Source: Burkholderiales bacterium (GTDB lineage: Bacteria; Pseudomonadota; Gammaproteobacteria; Burkholderiales; CAIKXV01). Taken from it: 6,399 nucleotides of DNA. The stretch spans positions 1 to 6,399 of the forward strand of contig JAIENF010000018.1 of NCBI GenBank assembly GCA_019751575.1, given 5' to 3'. Below the pieces are notes generated by a model. That model saw only the letters and a program-made list of their open reading frames with translations. It ran no database searches and had not been told where the DNA came from. Position numbers and translations under genes: made by a program. This document shows, piece by piece, positions 1 through 5,699 of the stretch (position 1 is the stretch's first letter; each line of letters starts with the position of its first letter).

Positions 1-1
1 G

Positions 2-1402
2 GGCATGGTGCCGACGCACAACACCGCGCTCTCGCCCGTCGTGCACATGAACAACGTCGTGTCGAACATCGTCATGGCCGACTGGCACGACGTGACGGCG
101 ATCGACATCATCCGCGGCCTGCGTACCTACCTGCGGCGCGACACCGACGCCGCAGCGAAGACCGCCTTCGAGGACTTCGAGGACGCCGGCGGCACGCAAG
201 GCCTGTACGTCCTGTCGGAAATCCAGAAGGATCAGCTGGAGCCGCTGCTCGAATTGCTGGAGGCCCAACTCGACGAGGCCGGGGAAGCCCGTGGCACCGT
301 CGGCGTGCTGGCGGCGCTGCAGTTCGTCCTGTCCCGACGCCTGTCGGATGGATGGGCAGCGCTCACCTCCAGCAAGCCGGGCAAGGGTGTTCAGAAAGCC
401 GCCGGGCTGATGATGGACATGTACGAGGCCGAGGACACCGTTTTCCGCTTCGCGGCGTACCTGAAGGCGATCGAGCAGGGGATGACGGCCAACGAGGCCG
501 GCAAGATCGCCCGCCGGTCGTTCCTCGACTATTCGATCAACGCGCCGTGGATCCAGCTGATGCGCAACACGGCGTTCCCGTTCGTGAGCTTCGTCTACCG
601 GGCGATCCCGATGCTGTGGGACGTCATGCAAAACAAGCCGTGGAAGCTGGCGAAACTGGCGCTCATGATCGGCGCCGCGAACGCCCTGGGCTACGCGATG
701 TCGGGCGGGGACGAAGACCGGGAGCGGGCGCTGCTGCCCGAGGAATTGTCCGGCCGCGTGCTGGGCGTGATCGCGCCCAAGCTGGTGCGCATGCCGTGGA
801 ACGACCAGCATGGCTCGCCGGTCTACCTCGACATCCGGCGCTGGATTCCGATCGGCGACATCGTGGACACCGGCGCGACCAACAGCGCGTTCCCGATCCT
901 GCCGGCGATGCTGCCCGGCGGGCCCCTGATGATGCTGGGCGAGCTCCTGCTCAACCAGTCCGCCTTCACCGGCCGCGAAATCACGAAGGAATCGGACACC
1001 CTGGCCGAGCGCGGCACGAAGGTCGCCGACTACCTCTACAAGGCCTTCGCCCCGAACCTGCCCGGCCTGCCGAACACATGGTCGACCGAGTCGATCGCGG
1101 CGGCCGCCACCGGCAAGACCGACATCTTCGGCCGGGAGGTGTCGTCGGTCGGTGGGGCCGCGCTGGGGGCGATCGGCATCAAGGCCCGGTCCTACCCGAC
1201 CGACACGCTCGCCTATCAGGCGCAGGTCCGGCACGCGGGCATGTCCCGGGAAATCAACGCGGAGATTCGCTCGCTCGCCCGCCAGGCCAATCGCAAGGGC
1301 ATCACGGCCGAGGAATTCGAGGAAGGCCGGGCGGAACAGGTCGAGAAACTGCGCGACCTCGAGGCGAAGCTGCGGGCGAAGATCGAGGCAGCGGCGCTGT
1401 AG
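2..1402 (+). CDS. C-terminal part of a large phage structural/polyvalent protein (5' end outside window)
   Basis: The frame is open to the left edge, so this is probably the tail of a much longer protein; the first in-frame ATG is at 5. Residues counted from that Met: an Ala/Glu-rich helical stretch (45-95), then an amphipathic region ending in a DYS motif followed by a Pro-Phe segment (175-202, FLDYS ... FPFVSFVYR). That pattern recalls the domain near the C-terminus of giant phage polyvalent proteins. Hydrophobic, possibly membrane-interacting stretches follow (about 185-205, 215-232, 295-316), then a segment with LDIRRWIP (275-282), a segment with FAPNLPGLP (348-356) and GKTDIFGRE (370-378), and a charged C-terminal coiled coil (about 415-460). 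The family match is from memory of this pattern, not a search. The role could be an internal or ejected virion protein, or a polyvalent defence/DNA-processing protein whose enzymatic domains lie upstream. Phage origin is supported by the adjacent attachment site. No co-directional gene follows before the junction. Confidence 0.8.
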   Translation, partial: GMVPTHNTALSPVVHMNNVVSNIVMADWHDVTAIDIIRGLRTYLRRDTDAAAKTAFEDFEDAGGTQGLYVLSEIQKDQLEPLLELLEAQLDEAGEARGTVGVLAALQFVLSRRLSDGWAALTSSKPGKGVQKAAGLMMDMYEAEDTVFRFAAYLKAIEQGMTANEAGKIARRSFLDYSINAPWIQLMRNTAFPFVSFVYRAIPMLWDVMQNKPWKLAKLALMIGAANALGYAMSGGDEDRERALLPEELSGRVLGVIAPKLVRMPWNDQHGSPVYLDIRRWIPIGDIVDTGATNSAFPILPAMLPGGPLMMLGELLLNQSAFTGREITKESDTLAERGTKVADYLYKAFAPNLPGLPNTWSTESIAAAATGKTDIFGREVSSVGGAALGAIGIKARSYPTDTLAYQAQVRHAGMSREINAEIRSLARQANRKGITAEEFEEGRAEQVEKLRDLEAKLRAKIEAAAL

Positions 1403-1411
1403 CGCCGTTGC
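1388..1411 (+). terminator. Hairpin over the phage gene's stop codon, possible transcript 3' end
   Basis: The arms 1388-1397 and 1402-1411 pair over ten positions (nine Watson-Crick, one G-T) around a four-base loop, 1398-1401. The TAG stop (1400-1402) lies at the loop edge. The stem is very GC-rich (core CGGCGC/GCGCCG). The downstream bases (AGAAGGTTT) hold only three T residues, so it is not a classical intrinsic terminator. It could instead stabilise the 3' end of the late phage transcript or be a weak terminator. Confidence 0.4.
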
Positions 1412-1539
1412 AGAAGGTTTGCGAACTGTGGGTAGAATTGTGCCAGCGCCAGCCTGCGCTCCTACGGTGACAGACGGTCTTCGCCCACATCCGAAATCTG
1501 CAAGCACCTGATATTACGCGGTTTTCTTGCGTGGCTTCA

Positions 1540-1587
1540 GGATTGTGATTCCGGTTGTCGTGGGTTCGAGTCCCATCAGCCACCCCA
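1540..1587 (+). tRNA. 3' fragment of tRNA-His (GTG anticodon), truncated
   Basis: The fragment starts inside the 5' strand of the anticodon stem and continues to the encoded CCA. Visible parts: anticodon loop TTGTGAT (1543-1549) with anticodon GTG (1545-1547); 3' anticodon-stem strand TCCGG (1550-1554); variable region TTGTC (1555-1559); T stem and loop GTGGG-TTCGAGT-CCCAT (1560-1576); 3' acceptor strand CAGCCAC (1577-1583); discriminator C (1584), the base expected for tRNA-His; and CCA (1585-1587). The normal D arm is missing, and the second anticodon-stem pair from the outside is broken (A1539 against G1553). It is therefore not a functional canonical tRNA gene. It is best read as the 3' piece left behind by phage integration. 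Confidence 0.88.
1540..1587. other. Phage attachment site (attR-type) in tRNA-His
   Basis: Identity to a tRNA-His gene begins at about 1540 and is lost to the left, where phage-type sequence starts. Tyrosine recombinases commonly recombine within the anticodon stem-loop of a tRNA gene, with the phage carrying a copy of the tRNA 3' end so that the host tRNA is restored at the other junction. The expected core is therefore the anticodon loop through some or all of the 3' end. The exact crossover point cannot be set without the other junction. No integrase gene is present here, consistent with its being at the far end. Confidence 0.78.
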
Positions 1588-1697
1588 CCCCCAGGCTCCC
1601 CCTTGCATGGCAGGGCGCATGCCGACGACCCGCCTGGCACGCAAGGTGCGGGCTCGCAGCGCTTTTTGGCTATCCTTCCCGTCCGAACATGACGAGC

Positions 1698-1701
1698 AAG
1701 G
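1698..1701 (+). promoter_or_regulatory. Shine-Dalgarno that sets the OCD-family start
   Basis: AAGG lies seven bases before the ATG at 1709. An upstream in-frame ATG at 1607 would add 34 residues rich in Arg and low in family similarity, and would begin only 19 bases after the tRNA end, so 1709 is preferred. The interval 1588-1708 shows no convincing sigma-70 promoter; TATCCT at 1671-1676 has no matching -35 box. Confidence 0.6.
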
Positions 1702-1708
1702 TAAATCG

Positions 1709-2680
1709 ATGGCTACGCTGCTGAAGGAAGCACATGTGCGCGAACTGCTGACCATGGCGGCCGCGCTGCCTGCGGTAGAACAGTCGTTCCGGGACGTGTC
1801 GACCGGCGACGCCGTCAACGTCCCGCGCAGCCGGGGCGCGCTCAAGGGCGCGACGGTGAATGCGATGGGGGCGATCTCCAGTGCACTGGACCTGATGGCG
1901 ATGAAGGTCTACCCGATCGTGCGCCAGGACATCACCGTAGGCTCCAGCTTCCAGGTGCTCTGCTGGCGCATCTCGACCGGTGCGCTGGTCGGCGTGCTCG
2001 AGGCTGAACTGCTGGCCCAGATCCGGACCGGTGCGGCCAGCGGCGTCGCGACGCGGTTCATGGCGCGTCCGGACAGCCGCGTGATGACGCTGTTCGGTGC
2101 CGGATGGCAGGCGCGTGCGCAGCTCGAGGCGATCCGTCTCGTGCTGCCGTCGCTGGAGCGGGTGAACGTGGTCAGCCGTTCCCCGGAACGGGTCGCATCC
2201 TTCATCGCCGAGATGGGCGCGGTGCTCGGCGCCGGCGCGCCGTCGCTCGTGCCGGTGGCCGACGTGGAAGCCGCCGTGCGCGAAGCGGACGTGGTCACCA
2301 CCATCACCGGATCCAGGGTGCCGCTGTTCGACGGTGCATGGCTGTCGCCCGGCGTGCACGTGAATGCCGCCGGCTCGAATTTCGCCGAGAAGCGCGAACT
2401 CGATGCGCTGGCAGTGGACCGCGCCACGCGCATCGTCGCCGACGACGTGGACGTCGCCCGGCTCGAAAGCGGTGACCTGATCGCCGCCCCCGGGTTCGAC
2501 TGGAGCCGGGTGGTGCCGCTGTCGGACGTGGTTGGCGGCCGCGCGACGGGCCGCGGGGCCGTGGACGAGATCACGCTGTTCGAATCCCACGGACTCGGGC
2601 TGGAAGACCTCGCGGTGGCCGCCGTCCTGCTCGACCAGGCGGCCAGCCGAGGCATTGGCATCGACATACCCGTGCAATGA
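1709..2680 (+). CDS. Ornithine cyclodeaminase/mu-crystallin-family NAD(P)-dependent enzyme
   Basis: The 323-residue product has the usual length for this family, which uses NAD(P) in cyclodeamination, amino-acid dehydrogenase or ketimine-reductase reactions on small amino or imino acids in the cytoplasm. Visible features: AMKVYP with Lys66 near the N-terminal substrate pocket, RTGAASG with Arg112 (about 107-113), and the Rossmann nucleotide loop LFGAGWQA (128-135), followed by VSRSPER (155-161). The segment VNAAGSNFAEKREL (218-231) is typical of the family. Where Pseudomonas ornithine cyclodeaminase has a catalytic Asp in a GGDxPGKTE segment, this protein has GSNFAEKRE. True ornithine cyclodeaminase activity is therefore doubtful, and a dehydrogenase or reductase on another substrate is more likely. 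It is the first host gene after the phage junction. The receptor gene follows on the same strand after 77 bp. Family confidence is high; substrate is unknown. Confidence 0.93.
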   Translation: MATLLKEAHVRELLTMAAALPAVEQSFRDVSTGDAVNVPRSRGALKGATVNAMGAISSALDLMAMKVYPIVRQDITVGSSFQVLCWRISTGALVGVLEAELLAQIRTGAASGVATRFMARPDSRVMTLFGAGWQARAQLEAIRLVLPSLERVNVVSRSPERVASFIAEMGAVLGAGAPSLVPVADVEAAVREADVVTTITGSRVPLFDGAWLSPGVHVNAAGSNFAEKRELDALAVDRATRIVADDVDVARLESGDLIAAPGFDWSRVVPLSDVVGGRATGRGAVDEITLFESHGLGLEDLAVAAVLLDQAASRGIGIDIPVQ

Positions 2681-2744
2681 GCCGTCTGGCGACGGCGGGC
2701 AGCGCTACACTCGACACCCTGAACCGCCTGCACAGCCATCCACC

Positions 2745-2748
2745 GGAG
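2745..2748 (+). promoter_or_regulatory. Shine-Dalgarno that sets the receptor start
   Basis: GGAG stands nine bases before the ATG at 2758. The alternative ATG at 2677 overlaps the stop of the preceding gene (ATGA) but would put 27 polar residues before the signal peptide, so 2758 is preferred. Confidence 0.6.
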
Positions 2749-2757
2749 CCAGCATCC

Positions 2758-3768
2758 ATGCCCAGCGACAGCACGATCGGCCTTTCTTCCGCAGTCTCGA
2801 GCGCGGCGTGCCGCGTCGGCGCATGCGCCGTGCTGCTGCTCGGCAGCGCCGGCGCAATGGCGGCGGAGGCAGCCAGGTTCCCGGTGCAACCGATGCGCAT
2901 GCTGGTCGGCTTCGCGCCGGGCAGCCTGACCGACATCCTGGCGCGCACGGTCGGCCAGAAGATGACCGAGAACTGGGGCCAGCAGGTGGTGGTCGACAAT
3001 CGGCCCAGCGGTGGCGGGGTGGTGGCCTCGCAGACGATGATCGCGGCGAACCCGGACGGCCACACGATGCTGATGGTGTCCGCTCAGCATGCGATCAGCG
3101 CGACGCTGTTCTCGAAGCTGCCCTACGACACGGTGCGCGATTTCGCCGGCATCTCCCAGGTGGTGACCGGCGCGCACGTGCTTGCGGCCAGCAAGGAACT
3201 CGGCGTCAAGTCGGTCAAGGAACTCATCGCAGCGGCGAAGGCGAAGCCCGGCCAGATCAGCTATGGCTCGGCCGGCGTGGGCAGTGGCGCGCACATCAAT
3301 GGCGAGATGTTCAACCTGGAAGCCGGCATCAACGCCCCGTACATCCCCTACAAGGGCCCGCTGGAGGCCATGAACGACGTGATCAGCGGGCGGATCGGCT
3401 TCACCTGGCTGTCGCTGGGCGTGGCCGCCCCGTTCATCCGCGACGGGCGCGTCATCGCCCTGGGCGTCAGCACCCCGAAGCGTTCCCCGATGTTCCCGAA
3501 CCTGCCGACGGTGGGCGAGGGCCTGCCCGGCCATGAGTTCGACCAGTGGTTCGGCCTGCTTGGCAATGCGAAGGCGCCGCGCGCGGTGGTCAACCAGTTG
3601 TCGAAGGAAGTCGCCCGCATCGTGCAGTTGCCGGACGTTCGCGAACGGCTGCAGAATCTCGGTACCGATCCGAAGTCGAGCACGCCGGAGGAGTTCGACC
3701 GATTCATCCGTTCGCAGATCGACCGGCTGGGCAAGGTGATCAAGGCCGCGGGCATCAAGACCGAGTGA
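2758..3768 (+). CDS. Bug-family tripartite tricarboxylate transporter substrate-binding protein
   Basis: This 336-residue protein is an exported periplasmic receptor that would bind a small carboxylate or related compound and hand it to a TctAB-type permease. An N-terminal signal peptide is clear: Arg19, then a hydrophobic core (about 20-32) ending in AMA, with probable cleavage after residue 35. Family hallmarks follow in order: MLVGFAPGSLTDILAR (48-63), VVVDNRPSGGG (77-87), NPDGHTML (98-105), ISYGSAGVGSGAH (167-179), PYIPYKG (194-200), ISGRIGF (209-215) and FPNLPTVGE (246-254). The C-terminal helix region (305-330) is also typical. No TctA or TctB gene is in the window. Solitary receptors are common in Burkholderiales, where they may share permeases or act in sensing. 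Its position between two metabolic enzymes suggests that its ligand is the substrate of this pathway. The ligand cannot be read from the sequence. Confidence 0.95.
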   Translation: MPSDSTIGLSSAVSSAACRVGACAVLLLGSAGAMAAEAARFPVQPMRMLVGFAPGSLTDILARTVGQKMTENWGQQVVVDNRPSGGGVVASQTMIAANPDGHTMLMVSAQHAISATLFSKLPYDTVRDFAGISQVVTGAHVLAASKELGVKSVKELIAAAKAKPGQISYGSAGVGSGAHINGEMFNLEAGINAPYIPYKGPLEAMNDVISGRIGFTWLSLGVAAPFIRDGRVIALGVSTPKRSPMFPNLPTVGEGLPGHEFDQWFGLLGNAKAPRAVVNQLSKEVARIVQLPDVRERLQNLGTDPKSSTPEEFDRFIRSQIDRLGKVIKAAGIKTE

Positions 3769-3833
3769 GGCGCGCCGCCGACCCGTGGGTGGACAGCCTG
3801 GCTGGACAGTGGACGTATCTCGGCACAATGAAA

Positions 3834-3839
3834 AGGGGA
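3834..3839 (+). promoter_or_regulatory. Shine-Dalgarno that sets the hydantoinase-family start
   Basis: AGGGGA lies eight bases before the ATG at 3848. An in-frame ATG at 3785 would add 21 residues ahead of the conserved family N-terminus (MLDLVIRGKKVV). The ATG at 3828 is out of frame. Confidence 0.7.
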
Positions 3840-3847
3840 CAGACACG

Positions 3848-5287
3848 ATGCTCGACCTGGTGATCAGGGGGAAGAAGGTGGTGACCCCGATGGGCACGGG
3901 GGCCTTCGACGTGGCCATCCAGGGCGAGAAGATCGTCGCCGTGGCGAGCGCGGGGACGTACGACGCCGGCGCCACGCACCGGCTGATCGACGCCGGCGAT
4001 CGCATCGTGATGCCGGGCGGCATCGACCCGCACGTGCACTGCCTGTGGCACGTGCCCAACCCGGATGGCACGGCCGGGTTTTCCGATCCGCCGGAGACGG
4101 TGAGCCGGGCGGCGCTGCACGGTGGCACGACGACGCTCATCGACTTCGTGCGCTGGACCCATGGCAACACGCTTCCGCAGGCGATCGCGCGCCGCGACGA
4201 AGACTGGGTGGGCAAGTGCTTCTGCGACTACAGCTTCCACCTGATGATCGAGGGCCAGTTGCCGCCGGAACTGTTCGGGCAGATCGCAGACGCGATCCGC
4301 GATGGCTATCCGACGATCAAGATCTTCACCACCGACATCACCCCCAGCCGCAAGGGGCGGATGGTCGACTTCGGCGACATCTGGGAGGTGTTCCAGGTGG
4401 TGGCGAAGGAAGGCGGCATGTGCGTGATGCATGGCGAGGACAACGACATCGTCATGCACATGTACGACAAGCTGATCCGCGAGGGCCGCACCCACTTCCG
4501 CTACCTGCCGGAGGTGCACAACACGCTGTCGGAAGACCTTTCGTTCAGGCGCGTGATCCGACTTGCCGAAAGCGTGCCGGGCAAGGCGGCGATCTACTTC
4601 ATGCATGTCAGCGCGGCAACCGGCGTCGAGGCGATCCGCGAGGCACGCGCCAAGGGCAGCCCGGTCTATGGCGAGACGCTGCACCAGTACATGCTGTTCA
4701 ACGCCGACGACTACCTGCGTCCGAACGGGCAGATGTACCACACCTATCCGTCGCTCAAGTCCCAGGCCGACCAGCAGGCACTGTGGAGCGGCGCGACGGA
4801 CGGTTCGCTGCAGACCGTCGCCACCGATGAGCTTTGCTGCTCGCTGGCGACCAAGGTCCAGGGCAGCCGCTTCGACGACACCACCGGCGGCAATTCCGGC
4901 GTGGAGCCAAGGCTTGCCGTGATGTACACGGAAATGGTCGGCAAGCGCGGCTGGCCGCTCGAGAAGTTCGTCGACCTCACCTCGACCAATGCAGCCCGGT
5001 TGATGGGCCTTTATCCGCGCAAGGGAGCGCTGGCGCCTGGCAGCGACGCCGACATCACCGTGCTCGATCCTGCGCTGCGCCGGATCGTGCGCAACGAGTT
5101 CCTGCACGAGTCCGACTACTCGCCCTGGGAAGGGCACGAGGTACATGCATGGCCGGTGCTGACGGTCGCGCGCGGGAAGGTCGTGGTCGAGGAGGGCAGG
5201 TTCAGCGCGGAACTGAGCGACGGAAAGTACCTGAAGCGCACCCTCGACCCTGCGCTGCTGGCTGGCGCGGGCCTGCAGCCGCGGTGA
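3848..5287 (+). CDS. Dihydropyrimidinase/hydantoinase-family cyclic amidohydrolase
   Basis: The 479-residue protein has the normal family length. Members of this amidohydrolase group open cyclic amide rings (dihydropyrimidines, hydantoins and related imides) with two bridged metal ions, usually zinc, in the cytoplasm. The predicted metal ligands are all present: His62 and His64 in GGIDPHVHC, the carboxylated Lys158 in TIKIF, His195 in VMHGED, His253 in FMHVSAATG, and Asp327 in ATDELCC. The N- and C-terminal beta-sandwich segments are present, with GSDADITVLD at 398-407. Two segments are atypical: the usual K-x-F-M-A-Y after the bridging lysine reads KIFTTD, losing the Tyr that helps stabilise the intermediate in known dihydropyrimidinases, and the usual DHC reads DELCC. 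The substrate may therefore differ from dihydrouracil or simple hydantoins. It lies 79 bp after the receptor gene, and its stop overlaps the start of the next gene. It may also belong to a related, unassigned amidohydrolase subgroup; the superfamily call is secure. Confidence 0.92.
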   Translation: MLDLVIRGKKVVTPMGTGAFDVAIQGEKIVAVASAGTYDAGATHRLIDAGDRIVMPGGIDPHVHCLWHVPNPDGTAGFSDPPETVSRAALHGGTTTLIDFVRWTHGNTLPQAIARRDEDWVGKCFCDYSFHLMIEGQLPPELFGQIADAIRDGYPTIKIFTTDITPSRKGRMVDFGDIWEVFQVVAKEGGMCVMHGEDNDIVMHMYDKLIREGRTHFRYLPEVHNTLSEDLSFRRVIRLAESVPGKAAIYFMHVSAATGVEAIREARAKGSPVYGETLHQYMLFNADDYLRPNGQMYHTYPSLKSQADQQALWSGATDGSLQTVATDELCCSLATKVQGSRFDDTTGGNSGVEPRLAVMYTEMVGKRGWPLEKFVDLTSTNAARLMGLYPRKGALAPGSDADITVLDPALRRIVRNEFLHESDYSPWEGHEVHAWPVLTVARGKVVVEEGRFSAELSDGKYLKRTLDPALLAGAGLQPR

Positions 5288-5691
5288 ATGCCGCGGACCA
5301 GCCTCCCGCGGCAGCGCGTGCGGCGCTGGTGGCCCTGGTGCGCGAAAGCCTCGGCCTGTGGGGCGTCGATGCGACGGTCGTCGCGGCATCCGTGATCGAG
5401 CAAGCCCCTGCGGCTGTTCCATCTGCCGCTGCAGCGGCGGAGCTGCTCCGCATCGATGGTCCCGGTTCACTGTGCCTGTCGATCGCAGCCGCCGTCCCGT
5501 CGGACGAGCCGGTCCGCTGGTGGATCTGCTGGCACGCGCGCGATGCAGCCGGCCAGCCGGCCGGGATGCTCCGGCGCAAGCCCTGTGCATCCACGCTCGG
5601 CCTCCTGCGCACGTTGCGCGAATCGCTGGGCATCGCGGCAGGCCCGCGCGTGCGCATCGGCCTTGGTGCCGCGTCCGGCCCCGCCTCGTGA
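5284..5691 (+). CDS. Unrecognised 135-residue protein, translationally coupled to the hydrolase
   Basis: A GTG start at 5284 overlaps the TGA of the hydrolase (GTGA), a layout typical of translational coupling; no ATG is available nearby in this frame. I do not recognise the family. The N-terminal half is Ala-rich and helical (ARAALVALVRESLGLWG, 11-27; Ala-rich 43-53). The second half looks like a small alpha/beta fold: a hydrophobic strand CLSIAAAVP (64-72), a tryptophan-rich segment WWICWHAR (79-86), RRKPC (97-101), a helix with LGLLRTLRESLG (105-116) and a final strand PRVRIGLGA (121-129). Cys82, His84 and Cys101 could bind metal, but this is speculation. There is no signal peptide or clear membrane span. 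The next gene begins within nine bases of this stop or overlaps it, so it is very likely a real gene in the same operon, perhaps an accessory or assembly factor for the hydrolase. Confidence 0.7.
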   Translation: MNAADQPPAAARAALVALVRESLGLWGVDATVVAASVIEQAPAAVPSAAAAAELLRIDGPGSLCLSIAAAVPSDEPVRWWICWHARDAAGQPAGMLRRKPCASTLGLLRTLRESLGIAAGPRVRIGLGAASGPAS

Positions 5692-5699
5692 CGACTGCA

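Larger units (their letters stand above)
1..1587. mobile_element. Distal end of an integrated prophage (partial)
   Basis: This segment holds the 3' part of a large phage-type gene, a short non-coding stretch, and a 3' fragment of tRNA-His that marks the boundary with the host chromosome. The right boundary is set by the CCA end of the tRNA fragment at 1587; the left boundary is outside the window. A late virion-type gene at the end far from the integrase, next to a truncated tRNA copy, is a common arrangement for temperate phages that use tRNA genes as targets. Only one end is visible, so it cannot be said whether the element is intact, defective or a satellite. Base composition does not differ obviously from the host genes to the right. 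Confidence 0.75.

Noticed and set aside
1433..1438. TAGAAT as a -10 promoter box in the phage-side non-coding stretch
   Set aside because: The only TTGxxA-like element is eight bases upstream, far too close, and the extended -10 TG is out of register.
1429..1443. Similarity of GGTAGAATTGTG to tRNA D-loop plus anticodon sequence, as a second tRNA-His relic
   Set aside because: Only a few bases agree and no stems can be formed; treated as chance.
1445..1460. Second hairpin (AGCGC/GCGCT, six-base loop) as a terminator
   Set aside because: The stem is only five pairs and is not followed by a T tract; a stronger structure already exists at 1388-1411.
352..1470. Plus-strand frame overlapping the phage gene
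   Set aside because: Its translation is Arg/Gly/Ala-rich without motifs, and it overlaps a better-supported frame that shows a clear domain-like pattern.
2677..2757. Alternative receptor start overlapping the OCD-family stop (ATGA)
   Set aside because: It would place a polar 27-residue tract before the signal peptide; the ATG at 2758 has its own Shine-Dalgarno and gives a normal export signal.
1909..4215. Long open frame on the minus strand (about 770 codons)
   Set aside because: It is antisense to the OCD-family, receptor and hydrolase genes, has low-complexity composition and no domain pattern; a GC-bias shadow.
4834..5283. Upstream extension of the small-protein frame into the hydrolase gene
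   Set aside because: The frame is open only because it lies out of phase within the hydrolase 3' end; the plausible start is the GTG at 5284.
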